Positions 57,442 to 64,000 of a stretch of 64,000 nucleotides of DNA are shown in pieces. The notes under the pieces were generated by a model, which worked only from the letters and a program-made list of their open reading frames with translations, was not told the DNA's origin and searched no databases. The position numbers and the translations under genes are program-made. Each line of letters starts with the position of its first letter. The stretch's first letter is position 1. Origin of the DNA: a virus; IMG/VR virus record IMGVR_UViG_3300022745_000021, positions 40,960-104,959 of that record, one strand, 5' to 3'.

Positions 57442-57469
57442 TGCATACCACAATCACGGTATAACGCAA
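57442..57469 (-). promoter_or_regulatory. dyad promoter (TTGCGT-16-TATGCA)
   Basis: ATACC-N8-GGTAT at 57445-57462, the only full dyad outside the accessory region. Confidence 0.65.
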
Positions 57470-57483
57470 CAGGCGGGGGCAGG

Positions 57484-57508
57484 TGCAACCAGTTGCAACC
57501 GGCTGCAA
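57484..57508. repeat. double TTGCAAC palindrome
   Basis: Two overlapping copies (TGCAACCAGTTGCAACCGGCTGCA) between the AAA ATPase gene and the next promoter. Confidence 0.65.
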
Positions 57509-57528
57509 GCCCTGCCCCCATACCCGGA

Positions 57529-59181
57529 CTAGCTGTCGAGTTCCAGCGCCCGGCCCGCGACGCCCACGGCTGCCCGGGTGCGCTGGCGCGGCCGGGGTTC
57601 AGCACGCGCCGCCTCGTCGATCGCGGTGCCGTTGGCAGGCCGCGCATTCTGTTCGGCCCAGCGCCGCATCGAGGCGAACTGGTCGGGGAACGCCTGCGAG
57701 AGCGGCGTCATCAACCGGAGTTGCCGCACGATCATCGCGCCGGTGAGCGTCTTGTCGGGCGCGTTGAACGCGGTGATCTTGGCGTCCTTGACGGCGGCTT
57801 CGAGTTCGGCCGGAACATACCCCTCGCTGGCCTCGATCGCCTCGTCGAGGTTCACGGTCGCCGGGTCCACCTTGCGTTTCTTGAGGTGGATGTTGAAGAT
57901 TTCCCGGCGCTCGGTGGCGTTGGGCACGCTGACCGAGAAAATCTCGTCGAGACGCCCGCGCCGGATCAGTTCGGTCGGCAGCTGCTCGACACGGTTGGCC
58001 GAGAACACGCAGAAGATCGGCGCGTCGTTCTCTTGCAGCCACGTCAGGATTTTGCCGAGCACGCGCTTGGTGACGCCGCTGTCGCCGCCGCCCTCGTGGC
58101 TGCCCCCGAGCGCCTTGTCTATTTCGTCGAGGAACAGCACGCACGGGGCCATGGCCTGCGCGGTGCGCAAGGCTTCGTCCACCCGCGCCTCGGACTGGCC
58201 GACCAGCGAGCCGAACACCCGCGACACGTCGAACTTGATAAGCGGCAGCGACAGGCTCCACGCGATGGCCTTGGAGACAAGGCTCTTGCCGGTGCCCGGC
58301 GGGCCGGCGAGGAGGATGCCCTTCAACGGGTCGATGCCGTAGTCCGCCGCGTCCTGCCCGAAGCACGCGCGGCGCTCGATCACCCACGCTTTCAGGTTTT
58401 CGAGGCCGCCGACTTCCTCCATGTTGCCCACCGGCATGACTTCGAGCACTTCCGTGCGCTTGACCGCCTCGACTTTGACCGCGAGAACTTCGGCGGTCAT
58501 CGTCTCGATCGGCAGCCGGGGCAGCAGCGCGCGGTTGGCGATCAGTGCCCGGCTGACTGCGCTTTCAAATTCGTGGCTGGTCATACCGCCGCCCGCCGAA
58601 ATGATCCGGTCGATGTCGTCGTCGAGGTAGTGGGGCCGCTTGGTGCGGTCGAGCGCTTCCAAGGTGCGGTGGTAGACGTCGCGCAGTTCCGCGAAGCTGG
58701 GAAGGTCGAAGTCGAGCACGGTGATGTCGTTCTGGAGTTCGGGCGGGAGCACGAACCCGGGGATGGTGAGGATCACCAGCCGCTTCTTGGTCTCGGGCAG
58801 CGAGCGCGCGAAGTCCTTGTAGACCTGCGTCAGCGGCGGGGCCTTGCCGATCCACGGGTGCGGGTACATCATCACGTAGACGCCGCGCCCGAAGCCCTCG
58901 ATCGCCTTGGCGGCGCCGAGCACGTCGGCATTGCCGTCGGCGTCCGGCTGGGTGCCGGGCTTGGTGCGGTCGAAGGTGTGCCAGCCGCCCGCGATCGTCC
59001 AGTAGCGGAACGTCGCGTCCTTCTCGGCGAGCGTGTAATCGTACAGCGTGTCGATGACCCGGTAGGGTTCGGCCGCGCGGATCATGGTCACGCCGACACC
59101 GGCCTTGTCGAGAATGCCGAAGCGCTGGCGGAAGGTGTCCGCGTTGAGGGTCGTGCGCTGTTCGCGCGTCATCGTCGTCAT
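57529..59181 (-). CDS. AAA+ ATPase, Ycf46-like
   Basis: 550 residues. AAA motor at about 290-460: G-P-P-G-T-G-K-S (Walker A), V-L-F-L-D-E-I-D-K (Walker B), R-R-G-R-L-D-E (Arg finger/second region). The N-terminal 280 residues have the alpha/beta design of Ycf46 (P-A/D-loop fold). C-terminus R-P-R-Q-R-T-R-A-A. GGAGACAACC precedes the ATG. Partner of DUF1257 and DUF2997 genes by co-occurrence; expected to remodel a still unknown target. Confidence 0.85.
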   Translation of the reverse strand: MTTMTREQRTTLNADTFRQRFGILDKAGVGVTMIRAAEPYRVIDTLYDYTLAEKDATFRYWTIAGGWHTFDRTKPGTQPDADGNADVLGAAKAIEGFGRGVYVMMYPHPWIGKAPPLTQVYKDFARSLPETKKRLVILTIPGFVLPPELQNDITVLDFDLPSFAELRDVYHRTLEALDRTKRPHYLDDDIDRIISAGGGMTSHEFESAVSRALIANRALLPRLPIETMTAEVLAVKVEAVKRTEVLEVMPVGNMEEVGGLENLKAWVIERRACFGQDAADYGIDPLKGILLAGPPGTGKSLVSKAIAWSLSLPLIKFDVSRVFGSLVGQSEARVDEALRTAQAMAPCVLFLDEIDKALGGSHEGGGDSGVTKRVLGKILTWLQENDAPIFCVFSANRVEQLPTELIRRGRLDEIFSVSVPNATERREIFNIHLKKRKVDPATVNLDEAIEASEGYVPAELEAAVKDAKITAFNAPDKTLTGAMIVRQLRLMTPLSQAFPDQFASMRRWAEQNARPANGTAIDEAARAEPRPRQRTRAAVGVAGRALELDS

Positions 59182-59221
59182 GGTGGGTTGTCTCCTCTGT
59201 CTGTTCACAACTGCCGACGCC

Positions 59222-59249
59222 TTCCTAGCACAATCGGGCCGAGGGTCAA
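59222..59249 (-). promoter_or_regulatory. promoter (TTGACC-16-TAGGAA)
   Basis: Drives the AAA gene. It lies in the 328-base gap 59182-59509, which also holds a repeat cluster and a terminator. Confidence 0.5.
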
Positions 59250-59279
59250 GCCATAGGTGTAGGCTACACGCCGTGCGTG

Positions 59280-59315
59280 TTGCAGCCGGTTGCAACTGGT
59301 TGCAACTGGTTGCAC
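59280..59315. repeat. triple TTGCAAC palindrome
   Basis: Four GTTGCA units in tandem at 10-base spacing (TTGCAGCCGGTTGCAACTGG then two more). The densest cluster of this repeat here. Confidence 0.75.
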
Positions 59316-59360
59316 GGGGGTTACCGGCGCGTTACAGTCTGGTTACCTCTCGGGCGCACC

Positions 59361-59396
59361 AAAGGAAACCCCCGCCGGTTTCCCGACGGGGGTTTC
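59361..59396. terminator. terminator hairpin, possibly bidirectional
   Basis: AAACCCCCG/CGGGGGTTT stem with a 12-base loop; short T-runs on both strands. It follows the lysis genes. Confidence 0.7.
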
Positions 59397-59509
59397 AATG
59401 TGGCAGTTGCGGCATCTGGCGCGAGGGAGGAAACCACCCCGCGACCGCGCTACCTTGATACCTACACCACGCAAACGGCGCAAGCGTTTTTTTGCCGCGA
59501 CTCGCGTTT

Positions 59510-59863
59510 TTAGGCGGATTTCTTGGCCGGGGTCGGTGAGTCAATCGCCGCGCCCGGTTTTCCCCGGTTTGCGCACCACTTGGCGGCGGCGCTTGCCGAA
59601 TTGTCGCGCTCGTGTGCCCAGTCGGCGAAGTCGTGGAGCCATGTGAGGAAGGCCCGGGTTGCGGTCGCCTCCATCGCGTCGCCCGGCGCAAGGATGCCCG
59701 CGCCGTCCGGCACACGCGGTTCAGTGGCGGGCGGGGTCGTCACCTCCAGCGGGCAGTCGAGCGGCTTGGTCAGTTCCGGCCTGCCCTGCGATCCGGCGCA
59801 GGCTGTCAGCACCGATGAGAGGGCGAGGAGCGCGAGGAGCGCCCGGCGTTTCAGGGTAAACAT
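59510..59863 (-). CDS. outer-membrane spanin lipoprotein (Rz1-like)
   Basis: 117 residues. Signal peptide with lipobox L-S-S-V-L-T-A-C (lipidated Cys22), then a Pro-rich stretch. Its start lies inside the Rz-like gene in another frame, the classic Rz/Rz1 arrangement. It should tether the outer membrane and fuse it with the inner one at lysis. Longer than lambda Rz1, with an extra helical tail. Confidence 0.8.
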   Translation of the reverse strand: MFTLKRRALLALLALSSVLTACAGSQGRPELTKPLDCPLEVTTPPATEPRVPDGAGILAPGDAMEATATRAFLTWLHDFADWAHERDNSASAAAKWCANRGKPGAAIDSPTPAKKSA

Positions 59864-60182
59864 GGCTGGTCACCTCATTGATGACGCGCGCGGCGTCCTT
59901 GGCGATGGCAACGCGGCTGGTGCAGCGCGCCGACTGGTTGGCGAACGAGGAAGCGTTCTGATCGTGCTCGGCGGCGCGCAGCGCCTTCTCCTGCGTCAGG
60001 CTGACGCGGGTGTCGGCCAGCTGGCGCTTGGCGTCGGCCAGTTCGGACACGAGGCCCGGCACGTGGAGGACGCCGACGTGGACCCCGTCGATGCGCACGG
60101 TCTGCACGGCAAGTCCGAGGAGCGCGGCAGCGGCGATGCCGGCGGCGATGCTGGTGGACAGCGGGGGCGAGAAGCCGAACAT
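59721..60182 (-). CDS. inner-membrane spanin (Rz-like)
   Basis: 153 residues. One N-terminal membrane helix (S-I-A-A-G-I-A-A-A-A-L-L-G-L), then a long coiled coil (residues 45-100: L-A-D-A-K-R-Q-L-A-D-T) with Cys near 86. TAATG overlap with the lysozyme stop, and Rz1 starts within it. Completes the spanin complex. Confidence 0.8.
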   Translation of the reverse strand: MFGFSPPLSTSIAAGIAAAALLGLAVQTVRIDGVHVGVLHVPGLVSELADAKRQLADTRVSLTQEKALRAAEHDQNASSFANQSARCTSRVAIAKDAARVINEVTSHVYPETPGAPRAPRPLIGADSLRRIAGQAGTDQAARLPAGGDDPARH

Positions 60183-61075
60183 TACGCCCCCTCCCCCTTG
60201 AGGTCGCTGGCCTTGAAGAACGCCGCGAGGAAGCTCGCCGCCGTCGCGGTCAGCACGAGGCCGACCATGACCGACTTGAGCAACCCGTCGTTGGCAAACG
60301 GGGCAAGCGTGGCGATCCCCGCCGAGACCGCCGTGCCCACGCCCGACAGGCCCGCCACCAGCGACGCCTTGAAGGTGCGGCTGGTCATCGGGTGGGCGAT
60401 CGGCGCGGCCGAGACCGGCGCCGGACCCATCGGCACGGTAACCGGGACCGGGGCAGGTGCGGGCATGGCGACCAGCGAGGGCGTGGGCGCGGGGAGCACG
60501 ATGCTTGGCGCGGGCAGGTTGACCGGCGGCGCCGGGGTCGGGATCATCGTGGTCTGGATCACCGTCACCGGCGCGGGGACCGGCGTGTGCCACAGGTCGA
60601 TTTCCTTGCGGCGGCGGTTGACGAGACCCTGCACGCGCACGCCGTCGTCGTAGACGAACCGTTCCAGCTGGCCCGGGACTTCATCGAGCCGCCCGGCATT
60701 GAGCAGCGCCACGATCTTCCACGTCGAGACGAGACCGCAGTTGAACACGAAGCTGACGAGCGCGGCGTACTGGTTGTCGTTGAGCGCGGCGATGGCTTCG
60801 GGTTTCACGCAGGCCGCGATCTTGCGGTAGGCGTCGGCGAGGTCCATGCGGAGCAGCTGGCGGCCGGTCGCCTCGTCGATGGTCTCGCCGCGCACGACGT
60901 CGAGCTTGGTAACGGTGCGGGTGTGGCCCCAGCCGATGGTCGGCACGCCGATGACGTCGCTGGTCGTCGCGTACTTGGTGCGCTTGGGCTGCTTGTCGTC
61001 ATAGGCAACGGCCCGGAATTGCTCGCCGCTGGTGATTTCATCCAGTCCGGCGTCGTTGATCTCACGCAGCTGCAT
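60182..61075 (-). CDS. GH24 lysozyme with C-terminal membrane tail (endolysin)
   Basis: 297 residues. The GH24 triad fits E18 (T-S-G-E), D27 (A-Y-D-D; 9 residues later, as in T4 lysozyme E11/D20) and T46 in P-T-I-G-W-G-H-T. After residue 170 there is a long Pro/Val/Ala linker, then two hydrophobic helices (about 237-260 and 266-290). The result looks like an endolysin anchored by, or fused to, a holin-like hairpin. No signal peptide is present. Confidence 0.85.
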   Translation of the reverse strand: MQLREINDAGLDEITSGEQFRAVAYDDKQPKRTKYATTSDVIGVPTIGWGHTRTVTKLDVVRGETIDEATGRQLLRMDLADAYRKIAACVKPEAIAALNDNQYAALVSFVFNCGLVSTWKIVALLNAGRLDEVPGQLERFVYDDGVRVQGLVNRRRKEIDLWHTPVPAPVTVIQTTMIPTPAPPVNLPAPSIVLPAPTPSLVAMPAPAPVPVTVPMGPAPVSAAPIAHPMTSRTFKASLVAGLSGVGTAVSAGIATLAPFANDGLLKSVMVGLVLTATAASFLAAFFKASDLKGEGA

Positions 61076-61772
61076 GGTCTGTCTCCTTAACGTGTTCCCC
61101 AGCGCTCGCGGCGGTGCGTTCTAGCAGCGCGTGGAGTTGGGCTTTGAGTTCGTCCTTCGACCCCTCGTTGAAAAATTCGGCGTCCACCGGCGCGTTCGGC
61201 CAGTGGAACTCGCTTTCGTGCAGCGGCTCCCAGCCGGCGGCGCGGGCGAACGAGGCGAGCAGGTAGGCGGCTATGCGTTGCAACGCGTTGCCATGCGCGC
61301 GCCAGCGGTCGAGGTAGAACGGCATGCGCTCGACTTCGGGGCGGCGCACCATCCACAGCTGGCCTTGCATGCGCTCGATCATCGCCCATTCGTTGGGGAA
61401 GCGCACGTCCTCGACGACGACGCCCCGGATCGGCTTCTTGGTGCGGGTGCGCCCGGCGATCAGCGCGATGATCTGTTCCTGCACCGCGTTGACCCAAATG
61501 TCCTCGCCGATCATTTCGCGGCCCCACTCGGTGCCGATCGTCATCATCGCGTAGCGGGGCGACTTGCCGCACAGGAACGCCGACGGCGCGGCGCGGTGGG
61601 CTTGCGGGCCGTAGAGGTCCTGCTTGGTCAGGCCCATCGCCTTGAGCGCGTCCTTCAACGGCTTTGCCATGGCGATGCGTACGAACCCCTCGGCTTCGAG
61701 CATTTCGGCAAGGGTGGTCTTGCCCGCGCCCGACGCGCCGACCAGACCGATGACGGGGAAGTTGGTGAACAT
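61062..61772 (-). CDS. deoxynucleoside monophosphate kinase 1
   Basis: 236 residues. P-loop G-A-S-G-A-G-K-T-T at 12-20, L-K-D-A-L lid region, G-T-E-W-G-R and V-V-V-E-D-V-R-F-P-N-E, the T4-gene-1-type dNMP kinase pattern. Makes dNDPs from host DNA breakdown. It overlaps the lysozyme start by 14 bases and is paralogous to the next gene. Confidence 0.85.
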   Translation of the reverse strand: MFTNFPVIGLVGASGAGKTTLAEMLEAEGFVRIAMAKPLKDALKAMGLTKQDLYGPQAHRAAPSAFLCGKSPRYAMMTIGTEWGREMIGEDIWVNAVQEQIIALIAGRTRTKKPIRGVVVEDVRFPNEWAMIERMQGQLWMVRRPEVERMPFYLDRWRAHGNALQRIAAYLLASFARAAGWEPLHESEFHWPNAPVDAEFFNEGSKDELKAQLHALLERTAASAGEHVKETDHAAA

Positions 61773-61783
61773 CGCGCGTTCTC

Positions 61784-62401
61784 CTACTTGGTGTGGACGT
61801 GCAAGGGCGGCGCGAGCAGCGCGTCAGTCAGTTCGAGCCACAGATGGTAATGCGTAGACGTGTTGCACAGCGCGAAGTCGGCGGGGATGTCGCGCCAGTG
61901 GTATTCGCTCTCGTGGATACGCGGGTGCCAGCCCAACATATGCGCCAGCTTGTCGAACACGGTGCGCCGGGGTGCCTCGCCGTTGTCCACGCTCCACACC
62001 CGGCCGCCGAGCGCGTGGATCATCGCGCCCTCGTTGGGAAAGCGCATGCCGTCGATCACCAGTTTGCACCCGGTTGCAAGTCGCGCCACGATCCGCTCGC
62101 GGACGGCGTTGACCAGCAGGTCGGGGTGGACCATGTTGCGCGCCCACTCGGTGCCGAGCTTTTGGGCGACTTCGCGGGGGGACATGCCGCCCAGCCGGTC
62201 CTGCGGCGTGGCGCGGTGGCGCTGACTGCCCGACAGGTCCGCCTCGGTGAAGCCGAGCACACGCAGCATATCCTTGAGTACGCACGACATCGGCAGGACG
62301 GCGTAGCCGTGGTCTTCGGCGAGCATGCGGGCAACGGTGCTCTTGCCAGCACCAGAGGCACCGATCAGGCCGATCAGCTGGGGGTAGTTGGCAAGCGTCA
62401 T
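61784..62401 (-). CDS. deoxynucleoside monophosphate kinase 2
   Basis: 205 residues. P-loop G-A-S-G-A-G-K-S-T, then L-K-D-M-L, G-T-E-W-A-R, V-I-D-G-M-R-F-P-N-E and H-E-S-E-Y-H-W: same order as kinase 1. A tandem duplication with divergence; the substrates may differ. ATGA overlap upstream. Confidence 0.85.
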   Translation of the reverse strand: MTLANYPQLIGLIGASGAGKSTVARMLAEDHGYAVLPMSCVLKDMLRVLGFTEADLSGSQRHRATPQDRLGGMSPREVAQKLGTEWARNMVHPDLLVNAVRERIVARLATGCKLVIDGMRFPNEGAMIHALGGRVWSVDNGEAPRRTVFDKLAHMLGWHPRIHESEYHWRDIPADFALCNTSTHYHLWLELTDALLAPPLHVHTK

Positions 62402-62757
62402 GCGGGTTCCTTCTGGAGTTCCCGGCAGGTGGGGCAGGTCGCGTTGAACAGCGCCTTCTGCATGCGCTCCAGTTCAGCTTCGAGCGCGCGGATGCGGTCT
62501 TGGTAGCGCGCTTCCTTGGCGTCCCACTCCTCGGCGTCGCGTTCGCGGTCCTCGCGCAGCCGTGCCAGTTCTTGGCTCATCATGTTGAAGCCAGCCTGCA
62601 ACGAGCGGTTGAGGTTGGCGTGGGCGTTGGTAACATCCTCGGCGGCCGGATCGGGCTTGGCGCGCAGCTTGGCGATCAGGACGTTGGCGGTCTGGGTGAC
62701 CACCGCGCCGGCAAATGCCCAAAGCGGCGCCGACTGCAAGATGCTGGAAAGGTCCAT
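62398..62757 (-). CDS. membrane-anchored coiled-coil protein
   Basis: 119 residues. One N-terminal membrane helix (W-A-F-A-G-A-V-V-T), then a coiled coil to about 105 (R-I-R-A-L-E-A-E-L-E-R-M) and a C-P-T-C pair. Looks like an inner-membrane spanin but is far from Rz1, so left unnamed. GGAGCGTGCC precedes the ATG; the ACATGT box region lies above it. Confidence 0.7.
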   Translation of the reverse strand: MDLSSILQSAPLWAFAGAVVTQTANVLIAKLRAKPDPAAEDVTNAHANLNRSLQAGFNMMSQELARLREDRERDAEEWDAKEARYQDRIRALEAELERMQKALFNATCPTCRELQKEPA

Positions 62758-62782
62758 GGCACGCTCCGGGGGTACATGTCTA

Positions 62783-62818
62783 TCGGGGTAGGCCCTACAT
62801 GTGTAGCTTACCCCGACA
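62783..62818. repeat. inverted repeat around CTACACATGTAG
   Basis: TCGGGGTA ... TACCCCGA arms enclose CTACATGTGTAG. It could be an operator or hairpin between two genes. Confidence 0.5.
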
Positions 62819-62829
62819 AAACAAGAGCG

Positions 62830-63357
62830 TCAGGCGGCTTCGGCACCCGCCGACGCCGCTTCCGGCACCCATAGGACGTCGGTGGTGGGAGCGCCGTCGG
62901 CGGTGGGGGCGTCGGGAGCGTCAAGCGCGGGGGCGTCGGCGGCCGGGCGCAGATCGGTAATAGGCGGCAGGCTCGGCGGGTTCATCGCCGCGCGCAGGTC
63001 CGCCAGCGACACCGAGAAGTCGAACACGATCGTCTCGCCCTGCACCGACAGCGTGAGGCTGCTGGTTTCAGCGTCGCCGCGACGCGTCACCACGTCCTGC
63101 GGGCGCAGCAACACGCGGTTGCCGTCGGCGCCGGTCAGCGCCAGCATGCCTTGGCCCGCCGTGGCGGCGAGCAGCGCTTCAAACGGGGTGTTGGTGAGCA
63201 GCACAATCGTGCCCTCGGGCGCGATGACGCGCACGAAGCTCTTGGCGTCGGGGAACGTGGTGTTGTGCAGGGTGTCGAACGCCTGCGCGGTGACGATGCT
63301 GGTGGCCGGAATATCGTAGCCGCTGCCATCGACCAGTTCGAGGTTGGTAAGGTTCAC
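62830..63357 (-). CDS. hypothetical protein
   Basis: 175 residues from a GTG preceded by GAGGAG. Alpha/beta body with V-N-L-T-N-L-E-L-V-D-G and I-A-P-E-G-T-I-V-L-L, then a Pro/Ala/Asp-rich tail. Own promoter at 63386-63414. No family. Confidence 0.7.
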   Translation of the reverse strand: MNLTNLELVDGSGYDIPATSIVTAQAFDTLHNTTFPDAKSFVRVIAPEGTIVLLTNTPFEALLAATAGQGMLALTGADGNRVLLRPQDVVTRRGDAETSSLTLSVQGETIVFDFSVSLADLRAAMNPPSLPPITDLRPAADAPALDAPDAPTADGAPTTDVLWVPEAASAGAEAA

Positions 63358-63385
63358 GTGGGTTGCTCCTCTTGTGGGAGCGATC

Positions 63386-63414
63386 ATCGTACACGTGTAG
63401 GTATCATGCGTCAA
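63386..63414 (-). promoter_or_regulatory. promoter with CTACACGTGT box (TTGACG-17-TACGAT)
   Basis: CCTACACGTGTA overlaps the spacer and -10. Confidence 0.6.
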
Positions 63415-63475
63415 GGGACGGGTTGCAACATCGCATAGTTGCAACCGGGTGCAACCCGTCCCCCTGCGCCGGGGC

Positions 63476-63844
63476 TTACTTGGTGGCCGGGGTGTCGCCA
63501 GCCGGCGGCGTCGGCGTGGCGCTCGGGACCACCGGCGCGGGCAGCGACGAGGCCAGCGCGGTGACCTGCGAGATCAGGGCGAGGCCGTCGTTGGTCAGGA
63601 TCAGCACCATCCGGTCGAGGCGCTGCGCCACGTCGAGGTCGGTCGCGGCGTCCTTGGCGGCCGACAGCGCGGCGATCTGCGCCCGCATCGCGGCATCGGT
63701 GCCGAGCGCGTCAGCGACCGGCTTGAGCGCGGCGTACTTGGCCTTGCGATCGGCTTCGGCCTGTTCGTAGTTGGCCTGCGCCTGCTTGGCCTGCAAGGCG
63801 GCGAGCGTGGCGGCGTCGGCATCGGTGAAGGTGGTAGCGGGCAT
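63476..63844 (-). CDS. hypothetical helical protein
   Basis: 122 residues. Ala/Gln-rich coiled coil (A-A-L-Q-A-K-Q-A-Q-A-N-Y-E-Q-A-E) and a Pro/Thr tail. AGGAGAACCGAC precedes the ATG. No family. Confidence 0.7.
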   Translation of the reverse strand: MPATTFTDADAATLAALQAKQAQANYEQAEADRKAKYAALKPVADALGTDAAMRAQIAALSAAKDAATDLDVAQRLDRMVLILTNDGLALISQVTALASSLPAPVVPSATPTPPAGDTPATK

Positions 63845-63885
63845 GTCGGTTCTCCTAGTGTCGTGGTGTGGGTCGGGGGGGGGAA

Positions 63886-64000
63886 CTACAGGGGAAATTC
63901 GTCGGCAGCCTCGCGCAGCGCTGCGTTGGCGCAGTGCCCTTTGCCGAAAACGTCATCGACGAGGCCGGACAGGACGACACACCAGCGGTAGCCGTTGGCC
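63886..64000 (-). CDS. hypothetical protein, C-terminal fragment
   Basis: The last 37 codons of a gene that begins outside the window. Y-R-W-C-V-V-L-S-G-L then D-E-F-P-L and a TAG. No family. Confidence 0.5.
   Translation of the reverse strand, partial: ANGYRWCVVLSGLVDDVFGKGHCANAALREAADEFPL

Noticed and set aside
59280-59315. Tandem GTTGCAACTG units considered as a CRISPR array
   Set aside because: Units are 10 bases with no spacers; they are copies of the dispersed palindrome.

Overview
The window is 64 kb of a large, GC-rich, tailed-phage genome (or a phage contig) and shows only part of it. Terminase, lysis, replication, recombination and nucleotide-metabolism genes are present, but there are no portal, capsid, tail or integrase genes. 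All genes but one are on the minus strand and read right to left. They are packed with 1-4 nt start/stop overlaps (TGATG, ATGA, GTGA) and usually carry a GAGGAGACC-type ribosome binding site. Codon and base composition, the sphingomonad-like flavour of a few cargo genes and the class Ia ribonucleotide reductase suggest an alphaproteobacterial host, but the host cannot be fixed from the sequence alone.

Layout from right to left, which is the direction of transcription. 64.0-59.5 kb: small structural or hypothetical genes, two tandem dNMP kinases and a lysis cassette (GH24 lysozyme with a C-terminal membrane tail, then overlapping Rz/Rz1 spanins). 59.2-55.9 kb: a Ycf46-like AAA ATPase, an unknown protein, a DUF1257 (Ycf35-like) protein and a DUF2997 protein. 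55.9-43.3 kb: replication, with an initiator gene that carries four origin-like iterons, a degenerate helicase-loader-like protein, a DnaB-type helicase, a DNA polymerase I with an N-terminal uracil-DNA-glycosylase-like domain, primase, SSB and an SF2 helicase. 43.3-37.2 kb: recombination (RecA, two PD-(D/E)XK nucleases, a RuvC-like resolvase). 37.1-31.2 kb: NrdB, NrdA, MazG, a metallophosphoesterase, an HNH nuclease and PhoH. 31.1-27.3 kb: three ParB-like genes around a PAPS-reductase-family gene. 26.1-22.0 kb: terminase. 21.9-0 kb: about fifty small accessory genes, mostly unknown, many with their own promoter.

The terminase large subunit is a fractured gene. Its N-terminal 617 residues end in an N-intein half, and its last 49 residues follow a C-intein half in a separate gene. 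A free-standing HNH/AP2 homing-endonuclease gene lies between the two. Active TerL must therefore be assembled by protein trans-splicing.

The accessory region is controlled by a repeated expression cassette. It has a sigma70-like promoter with a dyad (RTACC-N8-GGTRY) between -35 and -10. Next comes a predicted 5'-terminal mRNA hairpin with an invariant AGGCAG loop and covarying stems, then a GAGGAG ribosome binding site. Two further dispersed signals run through the window: CTACACRTGTAG palindromes near promoters, and TTGCAAC-NN-GTTGCAA palindromes both between and inside genes. A short arginine-rich peptide (R-[VI]-R-x-R) recurs in many unrelated phage proteins.
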